From NCBI GenBank assembly GCA_934119965.1, contig CAKOTA010000002.1:45774-109773 (forward strand): a stretch of 64,000 nt of DNA, read 5' to 3'. The stretch is from an uncultured Bacilli bacterium (lineage in GTDB: Bacteria; Bacillota_I; Bacilli_A; RF39; UBA660). Position 1 is the first letter of the stretch. Every line of letters begins with the position of its first letter. The notes under the pieces were generated by a model. It made no database searches. It was not told where the DNA came from and saw only the letters and a list, made by a program, of their open reading frames with translations. A program made the position numbers and the translations under genes. Shown here one piece after another: positions 44,740 through 53,221 of this stretch.

Positions 44740-47118
44740 CTAGAAACGTCCTCCGCCTCCGCCTCCACCGAAAGAACCTCCACCAGATGAGAAGCCGCCT
44801 CCGCCTCCGCTTCCTGATGAATAACCTCCACCACCAGAACTGCTATTTTCAGCTGCATATACACTTCTAGCACTGGCATATGAAGATGTAATAGTTTTAG
44901 CAATAGTGTTAGCAAATCTAAAATTATAATAAATATCTGATGGCATATTTGGATTTTCAATTTCTTCTATTTTCATTACTTTTAAAACTTTTTTTGAACA
45001 TCCAAATAAAGTTGCAAATACTAAATACTTTTCCCAAAGCTCTACTTCAGGGACTTCTTTATCTTGAAATGTTCCAAAATCATTTAGAAAATTTTTAATT
45101 GCTTTCCATTTTTTGTATTCAAATGTTCCCTCTTTAGTTCTTTTTTTATTTTTATATAAAACTGTCATTAATACAATAGATAGTATTAAAATTGCTATAT
45201 ATATTTTAAAAGAATTGTTATAGAACTTTTGTAATGCTAAAATAGAAAAAATTTTATAAATACTAAGAATGCTAATCAATATATATATAAAAGTAATTAA
45301 TATCTTCTTTTTATCAAAATTTTTGACGAAAAAGTTCTTAATTGATTTATAACCATTATAAAGAATAATATATATAATGTAACCAAAAAATAATATAACC
45401 CCTAATATTGGCACAATAAATAATAAAATTATAAATATAGTCACAAGGAATGAGTAGTCTTTTCGAGATCTAGCTGTTTTTAATGTTTCATTTTTGTCTG
45501 TCTCAAAATATAAATTTTCTTTAGCTATATCTAAAGCTTCTTCGTTATATTGTTTCCAATTTCTAATATATGAATCATAATTTTTTCTAGCATATTTTTT
45601 TATATCTTTTGTTTCAATACAACTTTTATTGCCAAATATCAAACTAATAAGTCTTCTATATACTGAAGGAATTTCAATTTTAGAATCATTTAATGTAAGT
45701 TTATAATTATTTTTTGCCAATTTTTCGGCTGTTACAATTTTTCTTCTAACTAAATCTAACATAGAAGCTGATAGAGAATTTTTAGTTATTTTTTTATACA
45801 TCAAATAAGATACAGTAGTTGGAAGTTCATCAGTTATTTCACGGTAATATTTTTGATTGAAATCTATTTTAGGATTTGATATATATTTTTTATATGAATA
45901 CATTCCTAATATAATTAAAAATATAATATAAAAAATACCTTTAATATAGTTAATTTGTTCTTGTTTTTTTTCGGCATCTTTTAATATTTCTTCTACCTTG
46001 TTTAATTCAAATAATAATTCTTGCTTGATTTCATAATTATCTAGAATTAAGATTTTTTCTTGTAAATTTTTATAATTATAATATGTTGGATATCTAAAAG
46101 TATATTCTAGTGTTTCTCTGGCTTCATTTTCTTCTATTGTATCTAGTTCTTTTTTTAGAATCGTTAATTTATTTAACAATTCATTTTTCTTTTCAACATC
46201 TGTTATTTTGTTTATTGCTTCAAGAGATGAATTATAATTGTATCTTTTTATATTAACTTCGAATTCATTTAATCTAGTTTCTGCTTGATTTATAATTATT
46301 TTTTGTTTATTTTGTCTTTCATAATTTGATTGAGCGGCTTTATTTGTTTCATATAATACTATTTTATCTAAAGCATTAGTATTAGTTGTTTTATTACTTT
46401 CATTAATAACATCCAAATCAAATGTTGCTCTAATATCAATTGCTCTATAACTACTTAATCCATTAATTTGAAATTTTACTGTTTCAGGATTAATTATTTC
46501 AATATTTCCATTTATAGGACCATGAGCCCATGCTTTAATATTTTGATTGTTTGGAATGTGTAGAATAACTTCTAAATTTGAAATAGATTCTCTAAATTCA
46601 TTACCAATTATATTCCATCCTATCTCAGCTATATCATTGTGTCTAATTGCTACATTTTTAATTATATATTTTAAGTAAAAAGCTTTATTTTTTATTGAAG
46701 GATTGTAAATTAAAATATTTTTTCCATTATTTTTATCAGTTACAGTATATACTCCATAATCTCCTTTTTTAGCTGTTGAAGCAATTTTAAAAATATCTCC
46801 ATCAATATTATTAAAATCAAAATTATTTACAATTGGAGTTGCTCTAACTTCTTTTATTTCTAAACCATTGCCGTTATGAATTAAACTACCACCAAAAGAA
46901 TTCATATTTGGATCAAATTCGTATAAATCCTCGTTAGCATACTCAATAATTCTCTCAAATCCATTATATTCACCTGTTAAATTGAAATATTCTTGAATTA
47001 AAACATCTCCATTACTTTGGATAGTTGCATCTATATAATAATTATTTATTCCATAGGCCTTAACTATATTAGGCAACATAATAATCAAGAAAAAAAATAC
47101 TAACTTAATTTTTTTCAT
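44740..47118 (-). CDS. DUF2207 membrane protein with inserted coiled coil and Gly-rich tail
   Basis: The 792-residue protein has a signal peptide (1-21), an extracellular DUF2207 beta domain (22-255; YYIDATIQSNGDVLIQEYF), a charged coiled-coil stretch (about 262-400), a membrane helix at 404-422, a cytosolic domain, and two more pairs of membrane segments near 560-600 and 630-680. It ends in a run of Gly and Ser (SSGSGGGGGFSSGGG) closing with GGRF, the family's usual tail. Typical members are near 600 residues; the coiled coil accounts for most of the excess. Function of the family is unknown. Confidence 0.88.
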   Translation of the reverse strand: MKKIKLVFFFLIIMLPNIVKAYGINNYYIDATIQSNGDVLIQEYFNLTGEYNGFERIIEYANEDLYEFDPNMNSFGGSLIHNGNGLEIKEVRATPIVNNFDFNNIDGDIFKIASTAKKGDYGVYTVTDKNNGKNILIYNPSIKNKAFYLKYIIKNVAIRHNDIAEIGWNIIGNEFRESISNLEVILHIPNNQNIKAWAHGPINGNIEIINPETVKFQINGLSSYRAIDIRATFDLDVINESNKTTNTNALDKIVLYETNKAAQSNYERQNKQKIIINQAETRLNEFEVNIKRYNYNSSLEAINKITDVEKKNELLNKLTILKKELDTIEENEARETLEYTFRYPTYYNYKNLQEKILILDNYEIKQELLFELNKVEEILKDAEKKQEQINYIKGIFYIIFLIILGMYSYKKYISNPKIDFNQKYYREITDELPTTVSYLMYKKITKNSLSASMLDLVRRKIVTAEKLAKNNYKLTLNDSKIEIPSVYRRLISLIFGNKSCIETKDIKKYARKNYDSYIRNWKQYNEEALDIAKENLYFETDKNETLKTARSRKDYSFLVTIFIILLFIVPILGVILFFGYIIYIILYNGYKSIKNFFVKNFDKKKILITFIYILISILSIYKIFSILALQKFYNNSFKIYIAILILSIVLMTVLYKNKKRTKEGTFEYKKWKAIKNFLNDFGTFQDKEVPEVELWEKYLVFATLFGCSKKVLKVMKIEEIENPNMPSDIYYNFRFANTIAKTITSSYASARSVYAAENSSSGGGGYSSGSGGGGGFSSGGGSFGGGGGGGRF

Positions 47119-47201
47119 AATAATCCTCCTATTTTATATAAAATGTCTAATATAACTATATAGTAAAATATTATAAAAGTAAATACATTAATTACTAACT
47201 A

Positions 47202-47210
47202 TGTTATAAT
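47202..47210 (+). promoter_or_regulatory. extended -10 promoter of manC
   Basis: TGTTATAAT ending at 47210, with a poor -35, 30 nt before the manC start. Confidence 0.5.
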
Positions 47211-47239
47211 ATTATTACACAATACAAGGAGAAATGAAT

Positions 47240-48535
47240 ATGGAGTTAGTTTTATTGTCTGGTGGATCTGGAAAAAGATTGTGGCCACTATCTAATAATG
47301 TTAGAAGTAAACAATTTCTAAAAATTTTAAAATACAATGGGAAAATGGAATCTATGGTTCAAAGAATATATAGACAAATCAATGAAACATTGAATAATGT
47401 TAATATTACTGTATCAACTAGTGAATCTCAAAAAGGAATTTTACAAAAACAATTAGGTAATGATATTAATGTTGTTTGTGAACCTTCTAGAAGAAACACA
47501 TATCCTGCTATTTTACTTAGTGCTGCTTATTTATATTTAGAAAAAAATGTTGATTTAAATGAAGTAATTACCATATTACCAATTGACGCTTATGTTGAAA
47601 ATGATTATTTTAAAAATATAGAATTAATGAATACAATTGTCAAAAATAGTGATACTAATATATGTTTAATGGGGATTAAACCAACATATCCTTCTGAGAA
47701 ATATGGCTATATATTAAATAATAATAAAATAGAGTTTAAAGAAAAACCTAACAAAGAATTAGCTATTAAATATATTAATAATAATGCTTTATGGAATTGT
47801 GGAGTTTTTTGTACTAAACTTAGTTATTTAGTTAATTTATTAAAAAAAGAAATAAATTTTAAAAATTTCGAAGATATTATTAATAATTTTGACCAAATAA
47901 AAAAAATATCATTTGATTATGAAGTAGTAGAAAAAGAAAAAAAAATAAGAGTAATAGAATATGATGGAAATTGGAAAGATCTAGGTACATGGAATACTCT
48001 AACAGAAGAAATCAATCAAAAAATAGGTAATGCAATTATGGATAATTGTAATAATACTAATATATTAAATGAATTGAATATTCCAATTCTTTCATTAGGA
48101 ATAAATGATTCAGTTATAGTCGCTAGTCATGATGGAATATTAGTTTCTAAAAAAGAAAATAGTTCTCTAATAAATAAATATACAGAATTTTTTAATGATA
48201 GAGTTAAATATGAAGAAAGAATATGGGGACGATATATTGTCTTAAATGAAACAAATAATAATTTAGTGAAAACCTTATATATTGATAAAGGAAAAAACAT
48301 TTCATATCAAAGGCATAAATACAGAGATGAAGTATGGACTATTGTTAAAGGTAATGGAATATTCGTATTGGATGATAATGAAAAAAATATTAAACCAAAT
48401 GATGTCTTATATATTCCAAGAATGTCTAAACATAGCATTAAAGCTATTGATGATGTCGAAATTGTTGAAGTACAATTAGGTGAAAAATTTAGTGAAGATG
48501 ATATTGAAAGATTTGAATATAACTGGAAAAATTAA
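47240..48535 (+). CDS. manC: mannose-1-phosphate guanylyltransferase with cupin domain
   Basis: The enzyme makes GDP-mannose for surface glycans. The nucleotidyltransferase domain has VLLSGGSGKRLWPLS, KPTYPSEKYGYI and EKPNKELAIKYI, and WNCGVF. Residues about 325-431 form a cupin of the mannose-6-phosphate isomerase type II kind, with KGKNISYQRHKYRDEVWTIV and DVLYIPRMSKHSI. The short middle region may reduce the domain between them. The start at 47240 is 8 nt after GGAG; an ATG at 47234 is too close. It is the only plus-strand gene between 36.5 kb and oriC. Confidence 0.92.
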   Translation: MELVLLSGGSGKRLWPLSNNVRSKQFLKILKYNGKMESMVQRIYRQINETLNNVNITVSTSESQKGILQKQLGNDINVVCEPSRRNTYPAILLSAAYLYLEKNVDLNEVITILPIDAYVENDYFKNIELMNTIVKNSDTNICLMGIKPTYPSEKYGYILNNNKIEFKEKPNKELAIKYINNNALWNCGVFCTKLSYLVNLLKKEINFKNFEDIINNFDQIKKISFDYEVVEKEKKIRVIEYDGNWKDLGTWNTLTEEINQKIGNAIMDNCNNTNILNELNIPILSLGINDSVIVASHDGILVSKKENSSLINKYTEFFNDRVKYEERIWGRYIVLNETNNNLVKTLYIDKGKNISYQRHKYRDEVWTIVKGNGIFVLDDNEKNIKPNDVLYIPRMSKHSIKAIDDVEIVEVQLGEKFSEDDIERFEYNWKN

Positions 48536-48590
48536 TTTGTTTTTCTGATATATCTAAAATTTATCATTTTTAAAAATAATTAATATTCAA

Positions 48591-48624
48591 AAAACATCGT
48601 TTTTCATATATAAAACGATGTTTT
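48591..48624. terminator. bidirectional terminator between manC and noc
   Basis: A perfect 13-bp inverted repeat (AAAACATCGTTTT with AAAACGATGTTTT) with an 8-nt loop, T and A runs on both sides. Confidence 0.82.
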
Positions 48625-48640
48625 ATTATTTCATAATTGG

Positions 48641-50371
48641 TTAGTTTTTATCTATTTTAAATGTTACTTGATAGCTATCTTCAAAATCTATTTCTTCGGT
48701 ATCAATTGTAAATCCAAATCTTTCAATTGTGGCTGCACATTCCCTAATTGTATTAATTACTGTTTTTAAATCAGCTGTTGCCAATTTTTTTTGTTCTGGT
48801 AATTGTACTTTTATCTCACCCATATCATCAAATTTTACTGTTTCAGGTTGTGAATAAGTTGATTGATATGGTTCTGGTGTCTTAGCAGTTTCTTGAGTAA
48901 ATGAATTTTCATCATTCAATGAAAATGGAGTAAATGTTTGCGTAAAATCCATTGTCTTATCCAAATCTGAGTTATTTTTAACAGGTTGTTCCATTGTAAA
49001 GACATTTGGAACTGGATCTGAATTTTCAATAATTGGTTCAGATGGTATTCCATAATTGAAAGAATTTTCTTTACTTGGTTCTTGTGGTGTTGCTGGTTCT
49101 AATGGATTATTAAACTTAAATTCTGGCTCTATTTTTGGTTCACCAAAATCCATATTTACTTCTTTACTTTCTAGGTCCTTTACATAATTTGGATTTGTAT
49201 CTTCTTCTCTATTGAACATGTTGAAAAATTTTCCACTATTCATTCCAAATGGTAATGAATTTTCTTCTTTTTCTTCTTGGCTTGGTACTTGTTGCATTGG
49301 TGATTCTGGCTCAGCCATTTTAGGATTGTTAGAAGTATCTAATAATTTATCCATGTCTGGGATTGGTGCTGGTTCTTTGTAAATATCTTCAGCATTAGTA
49401 ACAATCTTATCAACATCCATAAAACCTGGATTTACTGATTGTTGTTGAGTTTCTTCATTTGGTTTATTAAATATATCAAAATTAGTTGATTGAGAATTTT
49501 CAGCTACTGTTTCATTTGGCATTTCATAATTAAATGAATTTTCTTCTTTAATTGGTTCTATTGGAGTTATTGTTTCAATATTATCTTTTGACTCATTAAT
49601 TTGATTAATATCATTAAAATTAGTAGGAATTCCAAAATCTAATGTTTCTAAATTTCCTTTTTTTGATTCTTGTGGTTCTACGATTGGTTCCGTAGGTATA
49701 TTCATATCTTTAAAGATGTCTTCGTTCATATCATTATTCCTTTCTTTTGTTAATTGTTCTCCAGTTGGATTTTCTTTTAACATTTTTTCAATTTCTTCAT
49801 CAGCTTTTCTTACTGTTAATCTTTCATTTATAATTCTACTTAACATTACAGGTTGTAAATCATTACTTAATCTTAATAATGATCTTGCATGTCTTTCTGA
49901 TATTTTTCCTTGCATTAATGCTTCTTGGACATCCTCATTTAAATTTAATAATCTCAATTTATTAGCAATTGTTGATTGTGTTTTACCTAATTTTTCACCC
50001 AAAGTTATTTGGTTTAAGTAACCCATATCTAATATTTTTTTATAAGAAATTGCTTCTTCAATTGGAGTTAAATTTTGTCTTTGAATATTTTCTATAAGAG
50101 CTATTTCAGCACTTTCTTTATCATCTAATGTAGTTATTATAGCAGGTATTTCTTTTTTACCAGCCAATACACTTGCTTTATATCTTCTTTCTCCAGCAAT
50201 GATTTCATATTTATCGCTTATTTTTCTTACTACTATTGGTTGAATTACACCATGTATTTTAATTGATTCTGCTAATTCATTGATTGCTTTTTCATCAAAT
50301 TGAATTCTTGGTTGAAATCTGTTTGGTAATACATCATCAATATTAAGAATTTTAATTTCTCTATTGTCCAC
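48641..50371 (-). CDS. noc: Noc-like ParB-family protein with long low-complexity tail
   Basis: The first 220 residues are a ParB/Noc module: LPNRFQPRIQFDEKAI, CTP motifs GERRYKAS and ENIQRQNLTPIEEA, and HTH TLGEKLGKTQSTIANKLRLL. The QSTIANKL recognition segment is the Noc version, and the place next to rsmG matches Bacillus noc. Noc prevents division over the nucleoid. From about residue 230 a disordered Asn/Glu/Pro/Ser-rich tail repeats motifs like ENSFNY.xP.E, and the last 60 residues (KLATADLKTVINTIRECAATIERFGF) form a small helix-strand domain. Typical Noc is about 280 residues; this is 576. GTG at 50371 follows GGGGTGA. Confidence 0.85.
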   Translation of the reverse strand: MDNREIKILNIDDVLPNRFQPRIQFDEKAINELAESIKIHGVIQPIVVRKISDKYEIIAGERRYKASVLAGKKEIPAIITTLDDKESAEIALIENIQRQNLTPIEEAISYKKILDMGYLNQITLGEKLGKTQSTIANKLRLLNLNEDVQEALMQGKISERHARSLLRLSNDLQPVMLSRIINERLTVRKADEEIEKMLKENPTGEQLTKERNNDMNEDIFKDMNIPTEPIVEPQESKKGNLETLDFGIPTNFNDINQINESKDNIETITPIEPIKEENSFNYEMPNETVAENSQSTNFDIFNKPNEETQQQSVNPGFMDVDKIVTNAEDIYKEPAPIPDMDKLLDTSNNPKMAEPESPMQQVPSQEEKEENSLPFGMNSGKFFNMFNREEDTNPNYVKDLESKEVNMDFGEPKIEPEFKFNNPLEPATPQEPSKENSFNYGIPSEPIIENSDPVPNVFTMEQPVKNNSDLDKTMDFTQTFTPFSLNDENSFTQETAKTPEPYQSTYSQPETVKFDDMGEIKVQLPEQKKLATADLKTVINTIRECAATIERFGFTIDTEEIDFEDSYQVTFKIDKN

Positions 50372-50404
50372 TATAGTCACCCCTAACTACTTTACTCTTA
50401 TTTT

Positions 50405-50433
50405 ATGATACTATATTTTGGGAAATATTACAA
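50405..50433 (-). promoter_or_regulatory. promoter of the noc-like gene
   Basis: TTGTAA (50428-50433) and TATCAT (50405-50410) on the minus strand, spacer 17 nt. One 18-bp repeat fills the spacer and a second abuts the -35. Confidence 0.75.
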
Positions 50434-50451
50434 TATATTTTGGGAAATATT
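50412..50451. repeat. two 18-bp direct repeats (candidate Noc operator)
   Basis: TATATTTTGGGAAATATT occurs at 50412-50429 and 50434-50451, a 22-bp period or about two helical turns. Each copy contains GGGAAAT, one half of the published Noc site ATTTCCCGGGAAAT, inside a weak ATATTT..AAATAT dyad. The copies overlap the noc-like promoter, so self-repression by this protein is likely. Confidence 0.7.
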
Positions 50452-50493
50452 TTAATATTATTATTGATATCTAAATTATCAAATGAATTTTTA

Positions 50494-50525
50494 TAAAAAA
50501 ATGTAGATATTTTTTGTATCTACAT
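50494..50525 (-). terminator. terminator of mnmG-rsmG
   Basis: The stem ATGTAGATA/TATCTACAT with a 7-nt loop, followed by seven T on the minus strand. Confidence 0.8.
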
Positions 50526-50545
50526 TTATCTTACAACTTCAAATT

Positions 50546-51247
50546 TTATAATCTTTTTTTCTTTATTTCGCTATATTTTCTAGGATATTTTTTGTTATCT
50601 TTCAGTTTTTCAAACAATAAAATTGTTCTAGTACTTCCTTCAATTGGTAATTTAAATTCTTCTTTTTTTATCAATCTAACATTTAATTCATTAATAGCAT
50701 TATTTATTTCTTTTAGTTCCTCAGTCATATTAGCCTTTAATGGAATAAAATATCCATTTATTTTAGTTAAAGGGATAGCATATTCTAATAAAATAGAGGT
50801 ATGTGCGACAGCTCTTGCTGTTGTAACATCAAATTTATTTCTATTTTTTAATGCATAATCCTCAGCTCTAGAATGAATTACTTCAATATTCTTAAGGTTT
50901 AATTTATCAATTACTACTTTTAAAAACTCTACTCTTTTATTTAAAGAATCTAATAAAGTAATTTTTAAGTTGGGAAATACTATTTTTAAAACTAATCCTG
51001 GAAAACCAGCACCTGTTCCTATATCACATAATGAATTAATGCTATTTAAATCTATTACCTTAGCAAGAGTTAAAGAATCATAAAAATGTTTTAAATATAC
51101 TTCTTCATAATCAGTAATGCCAGTTAAATTCATTACTTTATTGTATTCAATTAATAGATTATAATATTCATTTAATTGATCTAATTGATTTTGTGTTAAT
51201 GATATATTAATTAATTTTAGTTCCTCAATAAATCTATTTTGATTCAT
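50546..51247 (-). CDS. rsmG: 16S rRNA (guanine-527-N7) methyltransferase
   Basis: RsmG (GidB) methylates G527 of 16S rRNA. The 233-residue protein has LCDIGTGAGFPGLVLKI as SAM site, DSLNKRVEFLKVV, and HSRAEDY with TARAVAHTSILLEY. Its start overlaps the end of mnmG by 14 nt with AAGGAG inside mnmG, so translation is coupled. Confidence 0.97.
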   Translation of the reverse strand: MNQNRFIEELKLINISLTQNQLDQLNEYYNLLIEYNKVMNLTGITDYEEVYLKHFYDSLTLAKVIDLNSINSLCDIGTGAGFPGLVLKIVFPNLKITLLDSLNKRVEFLKVVIDKLNLKNIEVIHSRAEDYALKNRNKFDVTTARAVAHTSILLEYAIPLTKINGYFIPLKANMTEELKEINNAINELNVRLIKKEEFKLPIEGSTRTILLFEKLKDNKKYPRKYSEIKKKRL

Positions 51248-53132
51248 TTTTATACTCCTTTTTTAAATATACCATTAAAATAGAAATATCTGCTGGATTT
51301 ACTCCACTTATTCTTAAAGCTTGACCAATTGAAGTAGGCATTACTTCTTTTAATTTTTGTCTTGCTTCGCTAGCAATATTTTTAATATTATCATAATTAA
51401 TATCTTCAGGTATTTTTTTATTTTCTAGTTTAATCATTTTTTCGGCTTCTTTAATAGCTTTATTTATATACCCTTCATATTTAATGTTAATCTCTACTTC
51501 TTCTTCTATTTCTTTGTCATATTTTATATCAATTAAATTTTCTTTTCTTAAATTTTCTAATGTTATTTCTGGTCTTTTTAAAAAGCTATAAGCACTTATA
51601 CCATCTTTCAATGGAGTAGTATTTAAATTATTAAATTTTTCTAAATTATCTTTAGATGGAGTAATCTTAATATTTTGAAGTTCTTTAGTCATTTTTTCAA
51701 TATTATTTATTTTATTTAAATATCTATTATATTGTTCTTCATTAATTAATCCTACTTCATAACCATGTTTTCTTAATCTCAAATCAGCATTATCGTGTCT
51801 TAATAATAAACGATATTCTGCTCTTGAAGTTAATAATCTATATGGATCTCTTATTCCCTTTGTAACTAAATCATCAATTAATACACCAATATATGCTTCA
51901 TTACGACCTAATATTAATGGTTCTTTTTGTTCTAATTTTAAAGCAGCATTTATACCAGCAATTAAACCTTGGCAAGCTGCTTCTTCATAGCCACTTGTTC
52001 CATTAATTTGTCCAGCGGTAAATAAATTTTCTATTAGTTTTGTTTCTAATGATTGTTTTAATTGAGTTGGATATATTGAATCATATTCAATTGCATATGC
52101 ATATTTTAATATTTTTGCGTGTTCCAATCCTGGTAAACTATGAACCATTTTTTCTTGAATATCATATGGCATACTTGTTGAAAATCCTTGTAAATAAATA
52201 GTATTACCATAGGTTGGATCATCACTAATTCTACTTTCAGGTTCTAAAAATAATTGATGTCTTTCCTTATCGGCAAATCTTACAACCTTATCTTCAATTG
52301 ATGGACAATATCTTGGTCCGATTCCTTTAATATCATCTAATCCACCATACATACTTGATTTATTTAAATTTTCTCTTATTATTTTATGAGTTTCTTCAGT
52401 TGTATAAGTTAAATGACAAGGAACTTGTTCTTCTATTTTATATAAAGGTTTTAAATCAAAGGAAAATGTTAAATATTCAGGATCACCTAATTCTATTCGT
52501 GTTTTTGAAAAATCAATTGTATTTATATCTATTCTTTGAGGTGTACCTGTTTTAAGTCTTTTTATTTTAAAACCTAATTTTTCTAAATTTTCACTTAAAT
52601 AATTAGATGGTTTTTCGCCATGTGGACCTTGTCTTGTTCTAGTACTTCCAACTAGTATATCAGCTTTTAAATATGTTCCAGTTGTTAAAATAACTGCATC
52701 ACCATATATTTTTGTACCATCTTCTAAAATAACACCAATTACTTTGTTATTTTCTACGATCAAGTTTTCAACTATACCTTCTTTTATTTCTAAATTATCT
52801 TGTTGTTTCATAATTTCTAACATTTTTTTAGGATATGTTATTTTATCACCTTGAGCTCTTAATGATCTAATAGCGGGACCTTTTTTATTATTAAGCATTT
52901 TTATTTGAATATGAGTCATATCTGCAGTTTTTCCCATTTGTCCGCCTAAAGCATCTATTTCTCTTACAACTATTCCTTTAGCTGAGCCACCTATTGATGG
53001 ATTACAAGGCATATCTGCAATATTTTTAATATTTCCCGTTACCAATAAAGTTTTATGTCCTTTACGAGAAGCCGCTAAAGACGCTTCACATCCGGCATGT
53101 CCGCCACCTACTACAATGATTTCATATTTCAT
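51234..53132 (-). CDS. mnmG: tRNA uridine 5-carboxymethylaminomethyl modification enzyme MnmG
   Basis: MnmG (GidA) works with MnmE to modify U34 of tRNAs. The 632-residue flavoprotein has the FAD site VVGGGHAGCEASLAA (near residue 8), MPCNPSIGGSAKG, and GTSGYEEAACQGLIAGINAA. The ATG at 53132 was chosen over an in-frame GTG three codons earlier that overlaps the ribosome site. Confidence 0.97.
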   Translation of the reverse strand: MKYEIIVVGGGHAGCEASLAASRKGHKTLLVTGNIKNIADMPCNPSIGGSAKGIVVREIDALGGQMGKTADMTHIQIKMLNNKKGPAIRSLRAQGDKITYPKKMLEIMKQQDNLEIKEGIVENLIVENNKVIGVILEDGTKIYGDAVILTTGTYLKADILVGSTRTRQGPHGEKPSNYLSENLEKLGFKIKRLKTGTPQRIDINTIDFSKTRIELGDPEYLTFSFDLKPLYKIEEQVPCHLTYTTEETHKIIRENLNKSSMYGGLDDIKGIGPRYCPSIEDKVVRFADKERHQLFLEPESRISDDPTYGNTIYLQGFSTSMPYDIQEKMVHSLPGLEHAKILKYAYAIEYDSIYPTQLKQSLETKLIENLFTAGQINGTSGYEEAACQGLIAGINAALKLEQKEPLILGRNEAYIGVLIDDLVTKGIRDPYRLLTSRAEYRLLLRHDNADLRLRKHGYEVGLINEEQYNRYLNKINNIEKMTKELQNIKITPSKDNLEKFNNLNTTPLKDGISAYSFLKRPEITLENLRKENLIDIKYDKEIEEEVEINIKYEGYINKAIKEAEKMIKLENKKIPEDINYDNIKNIASEARQKLKEVMPTSIGQALRISGVNPADISILMVYLKKEYKNESK

Positions 53133-53160
53133 ATAAAACACTTCCTTTTTAACTTTTCAT

Positions 53161-53189
53161 ATTATACTATCTTTTTAATTTTTATACAA
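53161..53189 (-). promoter_or_regulatory. promoter of mnmG-rsmG
   Basis: TTGTAT (53184-53189) and TATAAT (53161-53166) on the minus strand, spacer 17 nt, right after the mnmE terminator. Confidence 0.75.
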
Positions 53190-53193
53190 TATT

Positions 53194-53221
53194 AAAAAAA
53201 TAAGTTTTTTTAACTTATTTT
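53194..53221 (-). terminator. terminator after mnmE
   Basis: The stem AAAATAAGTT/AACTTATTTT with a T/A-rich 5-nt loop and a T run on the minus strand. It separates mnmE from mnmG, which has its own promoter. Confidence 0.7.

Noticed and set aside
44718..44960. Minus-strand 80-codon ORF rich in Glu/Ala/His
   Set aside because: It is the shifted frame of the Gly-rich end of the DUF2207 gene, whose GGN codons give low-complexity products.
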